A stretch of DNA of 64,000 nt from Epiperipatus broadwayi (GCA_028023455.1 JAQFVV010012980.1:60001-124000); one strand, 5' to 3'. Counted from the first letter of the stretch, positions 16,511 to 29,290 are shown. The notes: generated by a model from the letters alone, not told the origin. Program-made: numbers and translations.

Positions 16511-19170
16511 TTTCATAATATGCGTATAATATAAACTAGGCTCTACTGATGGAAATTATTAAAATATACTAAATAAGCAAAATCTTTTATCCCTACAAAT
16601 ATTAGAACACATCCAGATTACTTTCCATTCCCAAAGCTCTTCTACATATCAAACTTTATATATACACGCTGGAAGATATATACATACAGATAACCTACTA
16701 ATCCATTCAATTCTTAAGAATATGACAACATCTGAAATTTATACATAAAATATTCACAAACTGAACTTTATTAAACAAATGATATAATTTCGCAAAATAG
16801 ACACACATACATGTGGATAAGAATGTACAAAAAAATAATTCTATGTTATTCACTATGCAAGCAACATGGTAATCAAATAATACATTAAGGTATAACATTT
16901 AATTCAGAATAGATTTTAAATTGTTTTTTTATATATTTAATAGTTATAATTATTACGGACAAGTTTTTTTTATCATCTCTAGAAAACTATTTGTTCATTG
17001 ATTTTAAAACCAAAATTCTAACTTTGAGATAATAAAATATATAAAATAAATGTAAACCTCTCTCTAACAATATAATAAAAAATGTATTTTTTCCCCTTTA
17101 CCTTGGTAAAAGAAATATAAGACATATTTGTATAAAATCAATTTTTACCAACATATCCACTATTCGTGAATACACATTCTAAGATGATCTGGGAGATCAC
17201 AATAGCCCAAATTATAAACAAAACATAATAATAATTATACCTGTCTATCTATCATATACATTAATGATGACAAGTAATAAAAAATAATAAAGAAACAAAA
17301 GTCATTTGTTCTTTAACTTAAAATAAAAAGTTTACATGCAATGTTTTACTCTGGGTTTATTAAACGATATTGGGACAGATTCCAAACTGAATCCGAACAT
17401 AAAATGAATTTCTGTAGGATAACCAAAAAGAAATACAAGTCCTCAATTTTTATTATGATGGAAATATAAAAGACATTTTTAGCTACAGTTGACCAGGAAA
17501 TATTTCATTCACACTGTAGTAGTTATAAATTAAGTAAGCAATTGTTTTTAATAATTATTTAAATAGCATTTGAAATTTTATAATCTAGTATATGCATAGT
17601 TTATTTTTAAATATTGCCAATTAATTAATCATGATTAATTAGTAATTCCATAATTAATAATACATTATTCTTATAGTGCATCATTATCAAAGAGAAAAGA
17701 AACACAACCGCATTCCCGTCCTTCCATCCGATTTAAGTACATATTTAAAGAATAGAATCCTTTGATTATTTGAGTAATTCACATTTATTTCTTTCATTAA
17801 AAATACATATTATTTTTAGAAACACCAAATAAGTAAATACTGTCATTTTTCCATAATGAATTTAAGTATGGCATGATATATCAAAATACACATATCCTTT
17901 AATTTTACATTTAACTTTCATAAAAGCACAACATAACAGATGGTGAAAAATCAAAATAAATTCTGTAAAACTGTTCTGCACATATTTCCAAGAGATATTA
18001 TATAACACACGTAAATAATTATAAAGTTCATGCATTTTACTTTCCTTATTCATAATGATAACTAAATGAAATAATGCAAGCTTAACATTATCAATATACA
18101 TTTTAAAATAATAATAAGTATGAGGTGGTTAACTCAAACATTTAAATTAAGGAGAGAAATAAAAAATTGATGTACCTTCTTAAATTTTAGTCTTGCATTC
18201 CAATTGAAGACATTTTTCCATAATGAACTTCTTAAGACCTTTCCAAAAGTCTACTCCAAAGTTTTTTTTTAAATTAAGTTAATTTGACTTCAGCAACTGG
18301 CTGCAATTACCAACAATAATGGGCAGTTTACTGGCTGCACTTATAACAATAATGAGCAATTTTTAATCTCAACTCTCTGTTAAAGAAATATCTCTTCCTC
18401 CCATCAAAAAGGTCATTTCCCTTCAAAAAGGTCAACTCCCACCTTTTTGCACTTAAGCTCATTATGTATGCAAGAAATCTCTTCTTAAAAGAATCATTCT
18501 GATTTTTACAATTAAATCAAGACAAAAATAATAAAAAAACTTTTACAAACTTGAAAGAAATGAATATTAATTAACTGTTAAACAAAAATGATTAATAATT
18601 TATTTAATTTGTAAAATAATCCACTGATTCAAATATCTATTAATCATTGGAAAAAATATATTTGTTAAATTATTAAAGATTATTACTGTAATTTAAATGT
18701 CTTCATGTTAAATGTACTATTACTTAGTGTTATTAAAAGATGAAAATGAAATGAAACACAATACAGACATACATGCATGCACATGTACTGCAACATAAAT
18801 ATTAAAATATCTTGCCTAAATATAACTGAAATGGCTGTTAATGTTGACAAAAAGATAGGTATCAAAGAATAAAGGATTAGGAAACAATTCAAATCAATAC
18901 TACACTAAAATAAAATAACTTTGCATCCTTTTGACAAAATATATTAATTTCTATAATAAATAATCCCTATTTCTTACATTAAATATTTCATTTACTATAA
19001 GAACAACAATAAATCCTTATAAAGTAGTTAATCAAATGCATAACAATTAACATCTAAAGCCCTAAACATTTTCCAGCAAAATTTTTAAAATTTTAAGGCT
19101 ATTTTATTTTTTTAATACAATACAACTATTCACCACAATACAGAGTATCTCAACTCCTCGTGCCCATTCA

Positions 19171-19365
19171 GATGGTCACAAATCCCTTATCCTTATAAAG
19201 AAAAAATTAGTTAAGTAACACCATTAGGTTATGTTAAACATTATCAAACAACACAAAAAGAATTAATTCACACTTTGGGAAACTATGCATACAGAATTTT
19301 ATATTCTCACACCTTTTAATTATTTGGTACTTTAACTGGATATGGTATCAATTATTTACCACTGG
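19171..19365 (-). other. 3' untranslated internal segment of the giant element
   Basis: About 195 bases lie between the gag stop and the 3' LTR. There is no room for pol. A purine-rich AAGGATAAGGGA lies on the minus strand about 20 bases from the LTR and is a weak polypurine-tract candidate. Confidence 0.5.
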
Positions 19366-19801
19366 TCACACCCTTTTAGGAGCAGTTTTCATGCCACTCA
19401 TGGATGTTTGAATACCATCATCATTCCTCTTTATAATAGAATGAGGATTATAATAAGGCCCACATTCTATTTTGGGCTTGGGTTGGTACCTACTCCTACT
19501 TCTGGCTAACCTATTTTGATACCCTGGTGATGTACCTTGGATATTAATGCTGTTTACAGAGGCAAGGGATTCCCTATTTGTTCTAGTCTTACCATCACTC
19601 ACTTTATCGCTAATTATCAATGAATCTAATAGATCAACAACCTCCTCAATGGTTTGGCTATCTGATGCTATTAAGACCTGTTCTACATGGCAAAGTAGGT
19701 TGTGCTGTAATATGTGAACAATTTGTTTTTCAGATAAAGGGTAGGCAGTGAGAGTCTTCAATTTCCAGCCTGTTTCCTGGCCATTCTGTCTTTTCCAAAG
19801 A

Positions 19802-19955
19802 CTTTATCATGTGGTTGAGTGTTAGTATTCATTCATTTATAGTTAAAATCTTCAAAGCACATGTGCAACAGCATAATACTGTTTTAAATATTACAGTTTT
19901 CAAACATTGCGCTATATAAAAATGATTTATTTAACTACGCTTATAATGATTTTAC
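19802..19955 (-). other. candidate spliceosomal intron inside gag (154 bp)
   Basis: On the minus strand, exon sequence ending GAGAA is followed by GTAAAATC (donor G at 19,955). A perfect TACTAAC branch-point motif occurs at 19,827-19,821, and the acceptor AAAG ends at 19,802, about 20 bases beyond the branch point. Joining the two sides keeps the reading frame, with a split codon, and moves cleanly from the capsid-like region into the LSEKQIV segment. Without splicing, the frame stops at once at 19,952. A chance indel is possible but would not explain the three splice signals. Confidence 0.65.
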
Positions 19956-21119
19956 TTCTCTTGAGATATTTGGTACTTTAAGTTGTCCTGTCTATCCTCT
20001 CCCCAAAAACTACTTAACGGCAAATGCTTAAAATCTCCATACGTATGTGGTTTATCAAATAAAGATTGCCACCAATCCATAGAAGATGAGTACAGATGGT
20101 TGCTAGCAATAGCAATCCTCTTCACTTCTGACAATGGACAAAGTAAAAACAACTCATCCAAGCTTTGCAAAAACTCATAGGAGTTTTCCAAGTATTCCCC
20201 TTTAAAAAACTTAGTGGTTAGGAATTTATGGCCCATTGAATCATGTGACTCTCTCTCATGGTTTATCCTCTCTTTCTCTGGTTCTAACTTCTGCAAATCT
20301 ATTGTGCTATTCTCTACCTCTTCTAGGGGTCCTATAGAATACTGATCAACCAGACCACAGCATACTTTCTTAACCTCAGTAGAATTCAGCTCTGCAGCAC
20401 CTCATTGCCTTACATCCATCTTTAAATGCTGCTTTTGGCATAAAGCATCTTGAACATATCTCTCTAATTTAGTTTGATATCTCTTCCACTCATAACTCAG
20501 TTCACTTCTAAGTCTATTTTCTGCCTTGTCTGAAAAGACTTGCCTATCCACAGAACTCTTTACACTGTCTATCTCTACTTTCAAATTCTGATATCCCTCA
20601 CTCACCTCACTTAATTTAGTTACCTTGATCCACACATTTTCATCTCCTATCTCTAGATGATCTATTCCTGTGCTGATGTGTCCAACTTGGTGAACCATAT
20701 CTTGATTGGTCCCACTTGGTTCTAAATTCTGTGTCTTCACTCGCAAGCTTAGATTTTTAATCTGGTCTTGGCACTCACTAATCTGGTCATTTATCCTTGA
20801 AGTGCTGTCTACACTTCTATTCTGATGTTCTATTAAAATTTCTCTGACACCTTCTATCTTTTCTTCAAGTATTGCAAATTTCTGGTTAATGTCAATAGTA
20901 CATTCCCTGGCATATCTACCATATAACTCTTGATATTCTTGTCCCTTACTAATAATCATCATTTCTGCCCTAGTGAAATTCTCCAGTATTTCTTCTCTAA
21001 GCTGACTTATTGAGTTCTCACTGTCTACTCTAATTTACTGCAGCTGATTCTTAACATTAACTTCTATCATTTCTAGCTTATATGTCTGCCATTTAACATC
21101 TTCCCTAATCTGTTTCATC

Positions 21120-21330
21120 TCTAACATCTGCTTAACTGAATTATCCCTTATTTCTGACATCATACTATCTTTCATCTCTAGCATCTGTTTATATGAATAA
21201 TCCTTTATTTCTGACATCATACTATCTTTCATCTCTAACATTTGTTGAGCTAAATTATGTTTCATCTCTAACATCTGTTTATCTGAATTATCTTTCATTT
21301 CCAACATCATACTATTCTTCATCACTAACA
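21120..21330 (-). repeat. 57 bp tandem repeats coding for the gag coiled coil
   Basis: Repeated CTAACATCTG/CATCATACTATC blocks (plus strand) encode the 19-residue heptad-like units. Two are nearly identical and several are shorter or diverged. Confidence 0.75.
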
Positions 21331-21541
21331 ATTTTTGATCAAGGCTCTTATTTATTGCATCAATCAATTTGGAGTAATCAAATGCTCCTCCCAATGAGCC
21401 ATTTTCTGCCCTACTATCTTCTTTATTCATAAAGTTTATAGTTTCATTTCTTGAATCTATATCAGGAGACAAGACAATCACCTCTGGAGATAATATTTCT
21501 TGGGACCCACCCAAATCTTCACAAATATTAAACTCTTCCAT

Positions 21542-22804
21542 AATATTTTATAATTTGTTTATTAAGATTCACAAAGAGAAAGAAAAGGTACATAAGCTTC
21601 ACTCCCCCTTCCCAATCAAACAATTTAAATTTCCCATCATCACCTATAAATACCTAAAGTTGTTCTAGTATGTTTAGTTGTGTTATTTCATGCAACATTT
21701 GGTTTCCACATTTGATAGCAAAAGTATTGCACTGTATACTCTGACAACATTGATCCAAACACTAATAAGTTAACTAGATAATATCTCTATATTCACCTAA
21801 ACTTATACTGTACATTAAAGTGACTTCTATATAATAATGAAGACAACACAATTTTAATAAGCATGATTATTAAGCTATGATCTATGTGCCATTCAAAACT
21901 ATAACTAATATTTACAGTACTATACAACTTTTATTTATCAAATTTTATATGTTGGACATATACAATATAATCCTATCAGACATACATCACTATAATTATC
22001 AAGCCCACCAAAGCCACAACATATCTTATCTACATCACAATATATCTATACACCCAACATTGGGAAGCCAGAAACCAACTCCACATCTAATCATTGTGAC
22101 CTGACACATCAAATATCAACAGCCAGCATTATAATTACCCCACCATTAATCAATCATGTGACCATGTTAGCACACCAGAAAGCCCTAAATAATCTGAAGA
22201 TATACTAAAACTACTTGATGTCAAAATGTCTGGGCACCACAATCTAACCTAGACTATGTGTAGCTCCACTACACATCATGCATCCACATTGGTCTTTAGA
22301 AAACTTACTTCTCATCATCATCAGTCAATCAAGTCTAATAACCAGATGTCAAAATCCATTCCCACATTTAAATGACTATTAATTGATCAGGCTACCACAT
22401 TGCTCCAGACAACTTAATGATAATCATCATCATTGCAAACGAATATATTAAATGTCAAGTTACCTAAACATTAACCAATAAATGTGCCCCAAAGTTGGTG
22501 CACCAGAAAATGTAATTATAATCATCATCAACAGTCAATCGATCGTGCCACCACTTTGGTAAAACAAAAACCCCTATTGTAATCTATCTACTGAGGTGTC
22601 AAATGCATAGGGCATCCAGAAAATGTACTCCAATCATCATCATCATTGACCATCAATAAAGCCATCACATCAGTGCCCCAAAAGAGGCATCTTGTAGTCA
22701 TCATCATCAATCAATCAAGCCACCCCATTGGTCGCCAGGAAACGTACCCTATAGCCTACTAATCCCAACACCATTCATATACATTTTATGAATAAATGCC
22801 CTGG
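21542..22804 (-). other. long 5' leader of the giant element with diverged minisatellite
   Basis: In element sense this 1.26 kb lies between the 5' LTR and the gag ATG. From about 21,990 to 22,770 it consists of imperfect units, roughly 70-100 bp each, marked on the plus strand by (ATC)n-CAATCAA, GCCACCACATTGGT-like and CCAGAAAATGTA-like blocks. There are no long open frames. By analogy with other LTR elements this is where packaging or dimerisation signals would lie; that role is inference. Confidence 0.6.
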
Positions 22805-25800
22805 TGCCAGTTATATTGATGAATAGAACAATATGACAACATATCTTATACAAAATTATTACTGAGACTCTTTACCTAAGTCTACATTCAGTTCAGCTCA
22901 GTGGGAGGCTATAGGAAGTTTATAAGATATATAATTATAAATAAATGAAAAAAGAAATATGAAAAAACATTAAATATAATGTAAAACCTTTTTGTTAATT
23001 AATTGCATGATAAAGAATCACAATGTTTATTTGTACAGTCTATTAAAATATCCTTTCAACTTAATTTGTTCCTTCATCCAAGTATAACATATATCAGCTT
23101 GCTATAATTATATTACTAAACAGTTCTATGACTTGGCATATCATAATCTAAACAGCTACCTTAATGCCAATCAAGGAATAAACAATACGATTTCAGGAAA
23201 TTTAGAAAACACAGTTCAATTACATAAAATACATTGTCCCATAATAATTTATAATAAAATATAATGAAATAAATTGACAAAATATTGTACTGTGTTTAGC
23301 AATAAGATAATGACAGAAATAGGGTATTTTAATCTCATATCATCATCTAACAAATATACTAATTGGGCAACCTTTCTAATATGTTTATCTAGTGGCAAAT
23401 GTTCTTTATGATGTTTGGATTAAGAAAAAAAAATTGTCAGATACGAGCAAATTTAATATTGTAACTAAAAATAATATATCTACTCTATAATAAATGTTTG
23501 AAATGTGGAGATGGGGAAATTGAAACACGAATGTACACAAGAATAACTTAAGACACATTTTTTAATAAATAAACAAATCATTTATTATATTGAAATTTAA
23601 TTTAATATACTTATTTACAATAAGACTACTTGTCTTAATGATTTAAAATTCCCAAACAACCTTGAACATTAGTTTGGGATTATCCCTATTATATTACATT
23701 ATTTATACCGTTTTGAAATAAGAAATTAACAACAAAACTTGAATATTCTAACTTTGTATACCTGCTTTGCTTAAGCATTTCATTTAAACATATCATTAAC
23801 TAAATAATATATTACATTGTTGGCACAATAAATATTTATGAGAGGATTTTATATTGATTAATAAAATAAATCAAACTAACATATTTGGCCATCAACAAAG
23901 CAACTTTTTCTAACTAATGAAATAATCATTTTTAATTACATATACCTTTCATGCATAACAATAAGATCATATTCATTCTGATGATTTGATGATTTACAAA
24001 TCTATATTAAACAAATATATGGTGTTTTAAAATATTTATTTTCCGTTTTAATTTCAATGACTCTATATTTCTATTTAAATGAATATAATGTGCTTCAAAA
24101 CATTTATTACCTATTTTAATTTCAATAACTTTATACTTCTATTTAAATGAATATAATGTGCATCAAAACATTTATTTTCCATTTTAACTTCAATAACTTT
24201 ATACCTTTATATTCGCGATATTGTTTTTATTATGCGTGTGTGTGCATCAAAGCAACAATAATAGAAAACAATCTTTTCTACACTCTATCCATTCATTAAT
24301 AAATTATTAAACAATTATTTTATTTTGAACAATGTTGTAAACCATCCAACAAAATAAGACACTAATATTATATCAAGAATTAATTTAACTATTTATCTGG
24401 TCACATATTAAATAACACAGAGCTATGTTTTCATGATTATACAGATTACACATTCCAAGGGACATTCACATGAGGAGCAAATAAACTCTTGACTTAACAC
24501 CTACAATAACTCATCTAATTCTGAAATATACTGTAGGTGGGGACTTTTCCTCATCACCAAGACTCAAGGAAAAACATCACTTAACTTCCTAAACATCATT
24601 TCATACTTCAACAATAACTCATCTAATTCTAAAATACACTATTGGTGGAGACTTTTTGCTCATCACCAGGACAGTAAGAAAACGTCACTTAACTTCAAAA
24701 CTATCATTTCCTAATACACGTATAATATAAACTAGGCTCTACTCATGGAATTTATTAAAATATACTAAATAAGAAAAATATTTTATCCCTATAAATATTA
24801 GAATGCATCCAGATTACTTTCCATTCCCAAAGCTCTGTTACATATTGAACATTTTATATACATGCTGGAAGATAAATAAATACAGATAACCTACTAATCC
24901 ATTAAATTCTTTAGAATATGACAACATCCAAAATTTATACATAAAATATTCACAAACTCAACTTTATTAAACAAATGGTATAATTGCACAAAATAGACAC
25001 ACATACGTGTGGATAAAAATATACAAAAAAATAATTATATGTTATATACTATGCAAGCAACACAGTAATCAAATAATACATTAAGGTATAACTTTTAATT
25101 CAAAATAAACTTTAATTTTTTTTTTTTAATTTAATAGTTATAATTATTATGAATGAGTTTTCTTTATCAATCTTTAGCATACTATTTCAATTATACATTC
25201 ATTGATTTTAAAGCCAAAATTCTCACTTTGAGATAAAAAAAAATATAAAATAAATGTAATCCTCTCTCTAATGATATAATAAAAAATGTATTTCTTTTTT
25301 TTACCTTCATAAAAGAAATATAAGACATATTTGTATAAAATCAATATTTATCAACATAATCACTATTCGTGAATATGCATTCTGAGACAATCTGGGAGAT
25401 CATAATAGTCCAAATTATAAACAAAACATAATAATAAATATACCTATCTGTCTACCATATACATTAATGATGACAAGTAATAAAAAAAATAAAAAAACAA
25501 AAGTCATTTGTTCTTTAACTTAAAATAAAAAATTCACTTGCAAAGTTCTACACCGGGGTTATTAAACGATATGGGGATGGATTCCAATCTGAATTCGAAC
25601 ATAAAATGAATTTTTGTAGAGTAAACAAAAAGAAATAATCTTATCTTAAATCTGATCCAATATATCCAATGTTCATAGTGCAACTACTTGAGCTTATTAC
25701 ATCACACACAAGTCTTCAATTTTTATTATGACAAAAATATAAGACATTTTAGCTACAGTTGAACAGGAATTATTTTATTCACTCTGTAGTAGTTTTAAAT

Positions 25801-27429
25801 TAAGTAAACAATTGTTCTTAATATTTTTTTTAAAATAGCATTTGGCATTTTATAATCTAGTATACACATAGTTTATTTTTAAATACTGCCAATTAATATA
25901 TCATGATTCATTGGTAATTCCATAATTAATAATATTTATTATTATAGTGCATCTTTAGCAAAGACAACTGAAACACAACTACATTCCCATCCTTCCATCT
26001 GATTTAGTACATATTTAAAGAATAGCATCCTTTAATTATTTGAGTAATTCACATTTTATTTCTTTCATTAAAAATACATATTATTTTTAGAAACACCAAA
26101 TAAATAAATACTGTCATTTTTCCATAATGAATTTAAGTATGGCATGATATATCAAAATGCACATATCCTTTAAATTTACCTTTAACTTTCATAAAAGCAT
26201 GACATAACAGATGATGAAAAATCAAAATAAATTCTGTAAAACTGTTCTGCACATATTTTCAAGAGATATTATATAACACACATAAATAATTATAAAGTTC
26301 ATGCATTTTACTTTCCTTATTCATAATGATAACTAAATGAAGTAATGCAAGCTTAACATTATCGATATACATTTTAAAATAATAATAAGTATGAGGTGGT
26401 TTAAATTAAGGAGAGAAATGAAAATACTGATGTACCTTTTTAAATTTTAGTATTGCATTCCAGTTGAAGACATTTTTCCATAATGAATTTCCTAAGACTT
26501 TTCCAAAAGTCTACTTCAAATTTTTTTAAAAACTTAATTAATTTGACTTCAGCAACTGGCTGCAATTACCAACAATAATGAGCAGTTTACTGGCTGCACT
26601 TACAACAATAATGAGCAATTTTTAATCTCAACTCTCTGTTAAATAGATATCTCTTCCCACCCATCAAAAAGGTCATTTCCATTTAAAAAGGTCAACTCCC
26701 ACCTTTGTGCACTTAAGCTCATTACATATGCAAGAAATCTTTTCTTAAAAAAATCATTCTGATTTTAACAATTAAATCAAGACAAAAATAATAAAAAAAA
26801 AACTTTTATAAACTTGAAAGAAATGAATATTAATTAACTGTTAAACAAAAAATGATTAATAATTTATTTAATTTGTAAAATAATCCACTGATTCAAATAT
26901 CTATTAATCATTGAAAAAAAAATTGTTAAATTATTAAAGATAATTACTGCAATTTAAATGTCTTCATGTTAAATGTACTATTACTTAGTGTTATTAAAAG
27001 ATGAATATGAAATGAAACACAATACAGACATACATGCATGCACATGTACTGCAACCTAAATATTAAACTACCTTCACTAAATATAATTGAAATGGCTATT
27101 AATGTTGACAAAAGGATAGGTATCAATGAAGAAAGAATTAGTAAACCATTCAAACCAATACTACACTAAAATAAAATAACTTTGCATCCTTCTGACAAAA
27201 TATATTAATTTCTATAATAAATAATCCCTCTTTCTTGCATTAAATACTTCATTAACTATAAGACAACAATAAATGCTTCTAAAGTGGTTAATCGAATGTG
27301 TAAACAATCAACATCTAAAGCTCTAAACAATTTCCAGCAAAATTTTTAAAATTTTAAGGCTATTTTTTTTTAATACAATACAACTATTCACTACAGATAC
27401 AGAATATCTCAATTTCTTGTGCCCATTCA
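22805..27429 (-). repeat. 5' LTR of the giant element (4,625 bp)
   Basis: This is the near-full-length match to 14,592-19,170. Differences include about 70 extra bases at roughly 25,636-25,708 and a 12-base loss near 26,400. Its AATAAA lies at 23,586-23,581 and its donor-like site near 26,437, the same relative places as in the partner. The two LTRs have clearly diverged by substitutions and indels, so the insertion is old. Confidence 0.78.
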
Positions 27430-27434
27430 GAGGG

Positions 27435-29290
27435 ATTATTATATTTATCATACACCTCTATTGAGCACCTTTGAAGCTGACAAAGGAACTTTTCAGCAAG
27501 CCTCACATTGCATGCTGAGGTGGTTCAACTTTTTGTCAAGATATAATTTATGCTGCACTACATTGAGGGAAAAAAGATTTCTCATGTACATGTGTTGTAA
27601 TTTTCCTGCAGTGTCTGCTGACATGCTGACTACTGTAGGTCAGTCAGTTAACATGATTGATTTGTGGACAAATACACCACAAACAGTAATTCTGTCGCTC
27701 AGTGAACCACAAATGACCCTGGTTTCCAAGGAATTCAAAAATGGATCCAGCATCTTTGGCCATATAAAAAAATCAGAGGAGTTACATATAGCCTACTGGA
27801 TCCAAAGATTGGAGCACTCAATTGAAAAGGGTTGTATTATCTGGTGATAAAGACTAGTGATTATTTCAAATGTATGATCCCAAGTGCTCAAACTTTTGCA
27901 TAGTGGTCATTGACAGATAGTCTAGATGAAGATGCTCTCAATGGCATATGTATTGTGACCAAATTTGGACGAATATATTAAGTCTAAAGTCCACCACTGC
28001 TGGCATTGCAAATAATATGCCAGCAAAAAAACTAAACAGTTCACTGGCTAAAACCCAAAGGCCCCTGTACTATATTTCATGTGGACCATGTTGGCTCATG
28101 GAAAAGCAAGCTACTATTAATAGTAGTTGATTCATATTCTAAGTTGCTGGAGGTAGTGGAAGATACTCCAGATAACTGCAACAATAGAAGTTCTTTTGAA
28201 GTTATTTGCTATCTATGGCCTTCCTAAAATGATATTCTCAGACAATTGCACATGTTTGTGACAATAATAGCATTGTTCTAACGTTCAGCCAACCATTTTA
28301 CCCTAAAATCAATGTACAGGTTTAGAAATTGTTTCAAGAGATGAAAAAAGTGCTCATAAAGATCGACACAGAAAGCTGAAACACCTGCATTGTGAGAATG
28401 TTGTTATCACAGCACTCTACACCAAGTACTGCTACTGGAAACATCTCCAGCTGAAATACTTTTTAATACAAAACTGAGAACTAACTTATGAACTCTGAAT
28501 ACTGAATCAATTGATAAAAATCAATAAAAGGACAACATCAAATTATAATTAGTAACTAATGTGTTATGCATAATGAATTGCCTCCACACTATTGTTGTCT
28601 AGACAGCATATGGATATCAACATCATCACTATTGAAAACAATTTAGACTGGATTATACTTAAGCAGCCACAATGAATGAATCGCCAGGGACAGGCATTGC
28701 AGGAAAAGGGACAAATAAGCTGAAGATGGAAGAAAACCAGAACTAGCATCATAGTGTTTAGTAATCCTTCAGCATGCCTGCATGACTATATTCTCTAGGG
28801 TTAATTTGTATCCACAGGAATATATCTTATGGTTCTCAACTTCTTACAGAAGTGGACTATTCCAGATTCATTCTTATCTGATCAGATTAAGCATAGTTTG
28901 TCACAGGCAATTGTATCATGTACAGCTAAACACATAGCCAGTTATTAATATAGCACAATAATCAATTATGCTTGCAGAATCTGAATGTTTTGTAGTAAAG
29001 CCAGAAATCTGGCAATAAACAGTCAGTCATTGGAAAGAAAAAGGGAGAGAATGTCTGTCTGAACCACAGAGACTGTGCACATTCTACCAGGAAAATCCTG
29101 CAAACCTGAACAGCAGCCAGCATTCCCACTAATAGCAATACACTATTTGTCTGCACTGCTAGGCAAGTCCACAGTGGGACAAGATGCTGCTAAGACTCCT
29201 GTTTACTCAAGACAAGTTGTCTTGTACAGCCAGAAGTCATTCTCCCTTTTTGTGAGGCAAGCTATCAGGCATAGCTGGAATCAATAGAAC
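27435..29290 (+). pseudogene. Ty3/gypsy pol relic: RNase H end + integrase
   Basis: The plus strand begins abruptly in the RNase H domain (LLSTFEADKGTFQQAS...LRWFNFLSRYN). After the acidic spacer and IEKGCIIW it passes into integrase. HHCC-zone traces are poor. The core follows with a VD..GP-like segment at about 28,080, DSYSKLLEVVEDTP at about 28,130 and FAIYGLPKMIFSDN at about 28,205. Then comes a YPKINVQV segment in which the codon for the third catalytic residue (Glu) is now a stop. The C-terminal SKxVxD..KTPVYSR-type tail is near 29,190-29,210. At least four frame changes and several stops kill it. The RT part is absent: sequence starts 6 bases beyond the giant 5' LTR, so the LTR element interrupts or abuts it. 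This family also exists as K02A2.6-like pols. Confidence 0.8.

Larger units (their letters stand above)
14592..19170 (-). repeat. 3' LTR of the giant element (4,579 bp)
   Basis: On the plus strand it begins TGCCAGTT and ends GCCCATTCA. In element sense the start is TGAATGGGCAC. About 995 bases in is a donor-like AAGAAG/GTACATC (donor G at 18,175). About 3,785 bases in is AATAAA (15,385-15,380), followed by ACTGTGTC and TTTCCACATC. So this LTR carries its own leader/donor and poly(A) signals. It also contains three tandem copies of a roughly 68 bp unit (15,830-16,010) and two of a roughly 120 bp unit (16,312-16,510). Confidence 0.78.
19366..21541 (-). pseudogene. gag-like gene, intron-containing, two in-frame stops
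   Basis: A minus-strand gene begins with ATG at 21,541 and stays in one frame to 19,952, interrupted only by stops at 21,035 (TAA) and 20,402 (TGA). It resumes in another frame and ends at 19,366, about 670 codons in all. The N-terminal third is a predicted coiled coil with 19-residue tandem repeats (KQMLEMKDSMMSEI). The middle is acidic and helical. Next comes a capsid-like region with KFFKGE, a W-W doublet and FWGEDRQD, followed by LSEKQIVHILQHNL, as in Ty3/gypsy Retrotrans_gag proteins. The tail is basic (RLARSRSRYQPKPK) and has no CCHC knuckle. The frame change at 19,955 coincides with a well-formed intron. The gene is a nucleocapsid-type structural protein by family inference; the two stops make the present copy unlikely to give full-length protein. 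Confidence 0.75.
14592..27429 (-). mobile_element. gag-only LTR retrotransposon with giant 4.6 kb LTRs (LARD/TR-GAG-like)
   Basis: Two long direct repeats (14,592-19,170 and 22,805-27,429) match along their whole length apart from small indels. They enclose a 3,634 bp internal region with a minus-strand gag-like gene and no protease, RT, RNase H or integrase. The repeats run TG...CA at both ends. The flanking 5-mers are CAGGG on the left and GAGGG on the right, four of five identical, which is compatible with a target-site duplication. The sizes are close to plant LARD elements (about 4.5 kb LTRs, about 3.5 kb internal), and the gag-without-pol layout recalls TR-GAG elements. It would need pol supplied in trans. 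No clear primer-binding site or pure polypurine tract was found; an AAGGATAAGGGA stretch lies about 20 bases before the 3' LTR. Confidence 0.75.

Noticed and set aside
18683-18892. 69-codon frame present in both giant LTRs (also 26,944-27,153)
   Set aside because: It starts with TTG rather than ATG and its copies differ at many residues. Presence in both copies follows from LTR identity, not coding selection.
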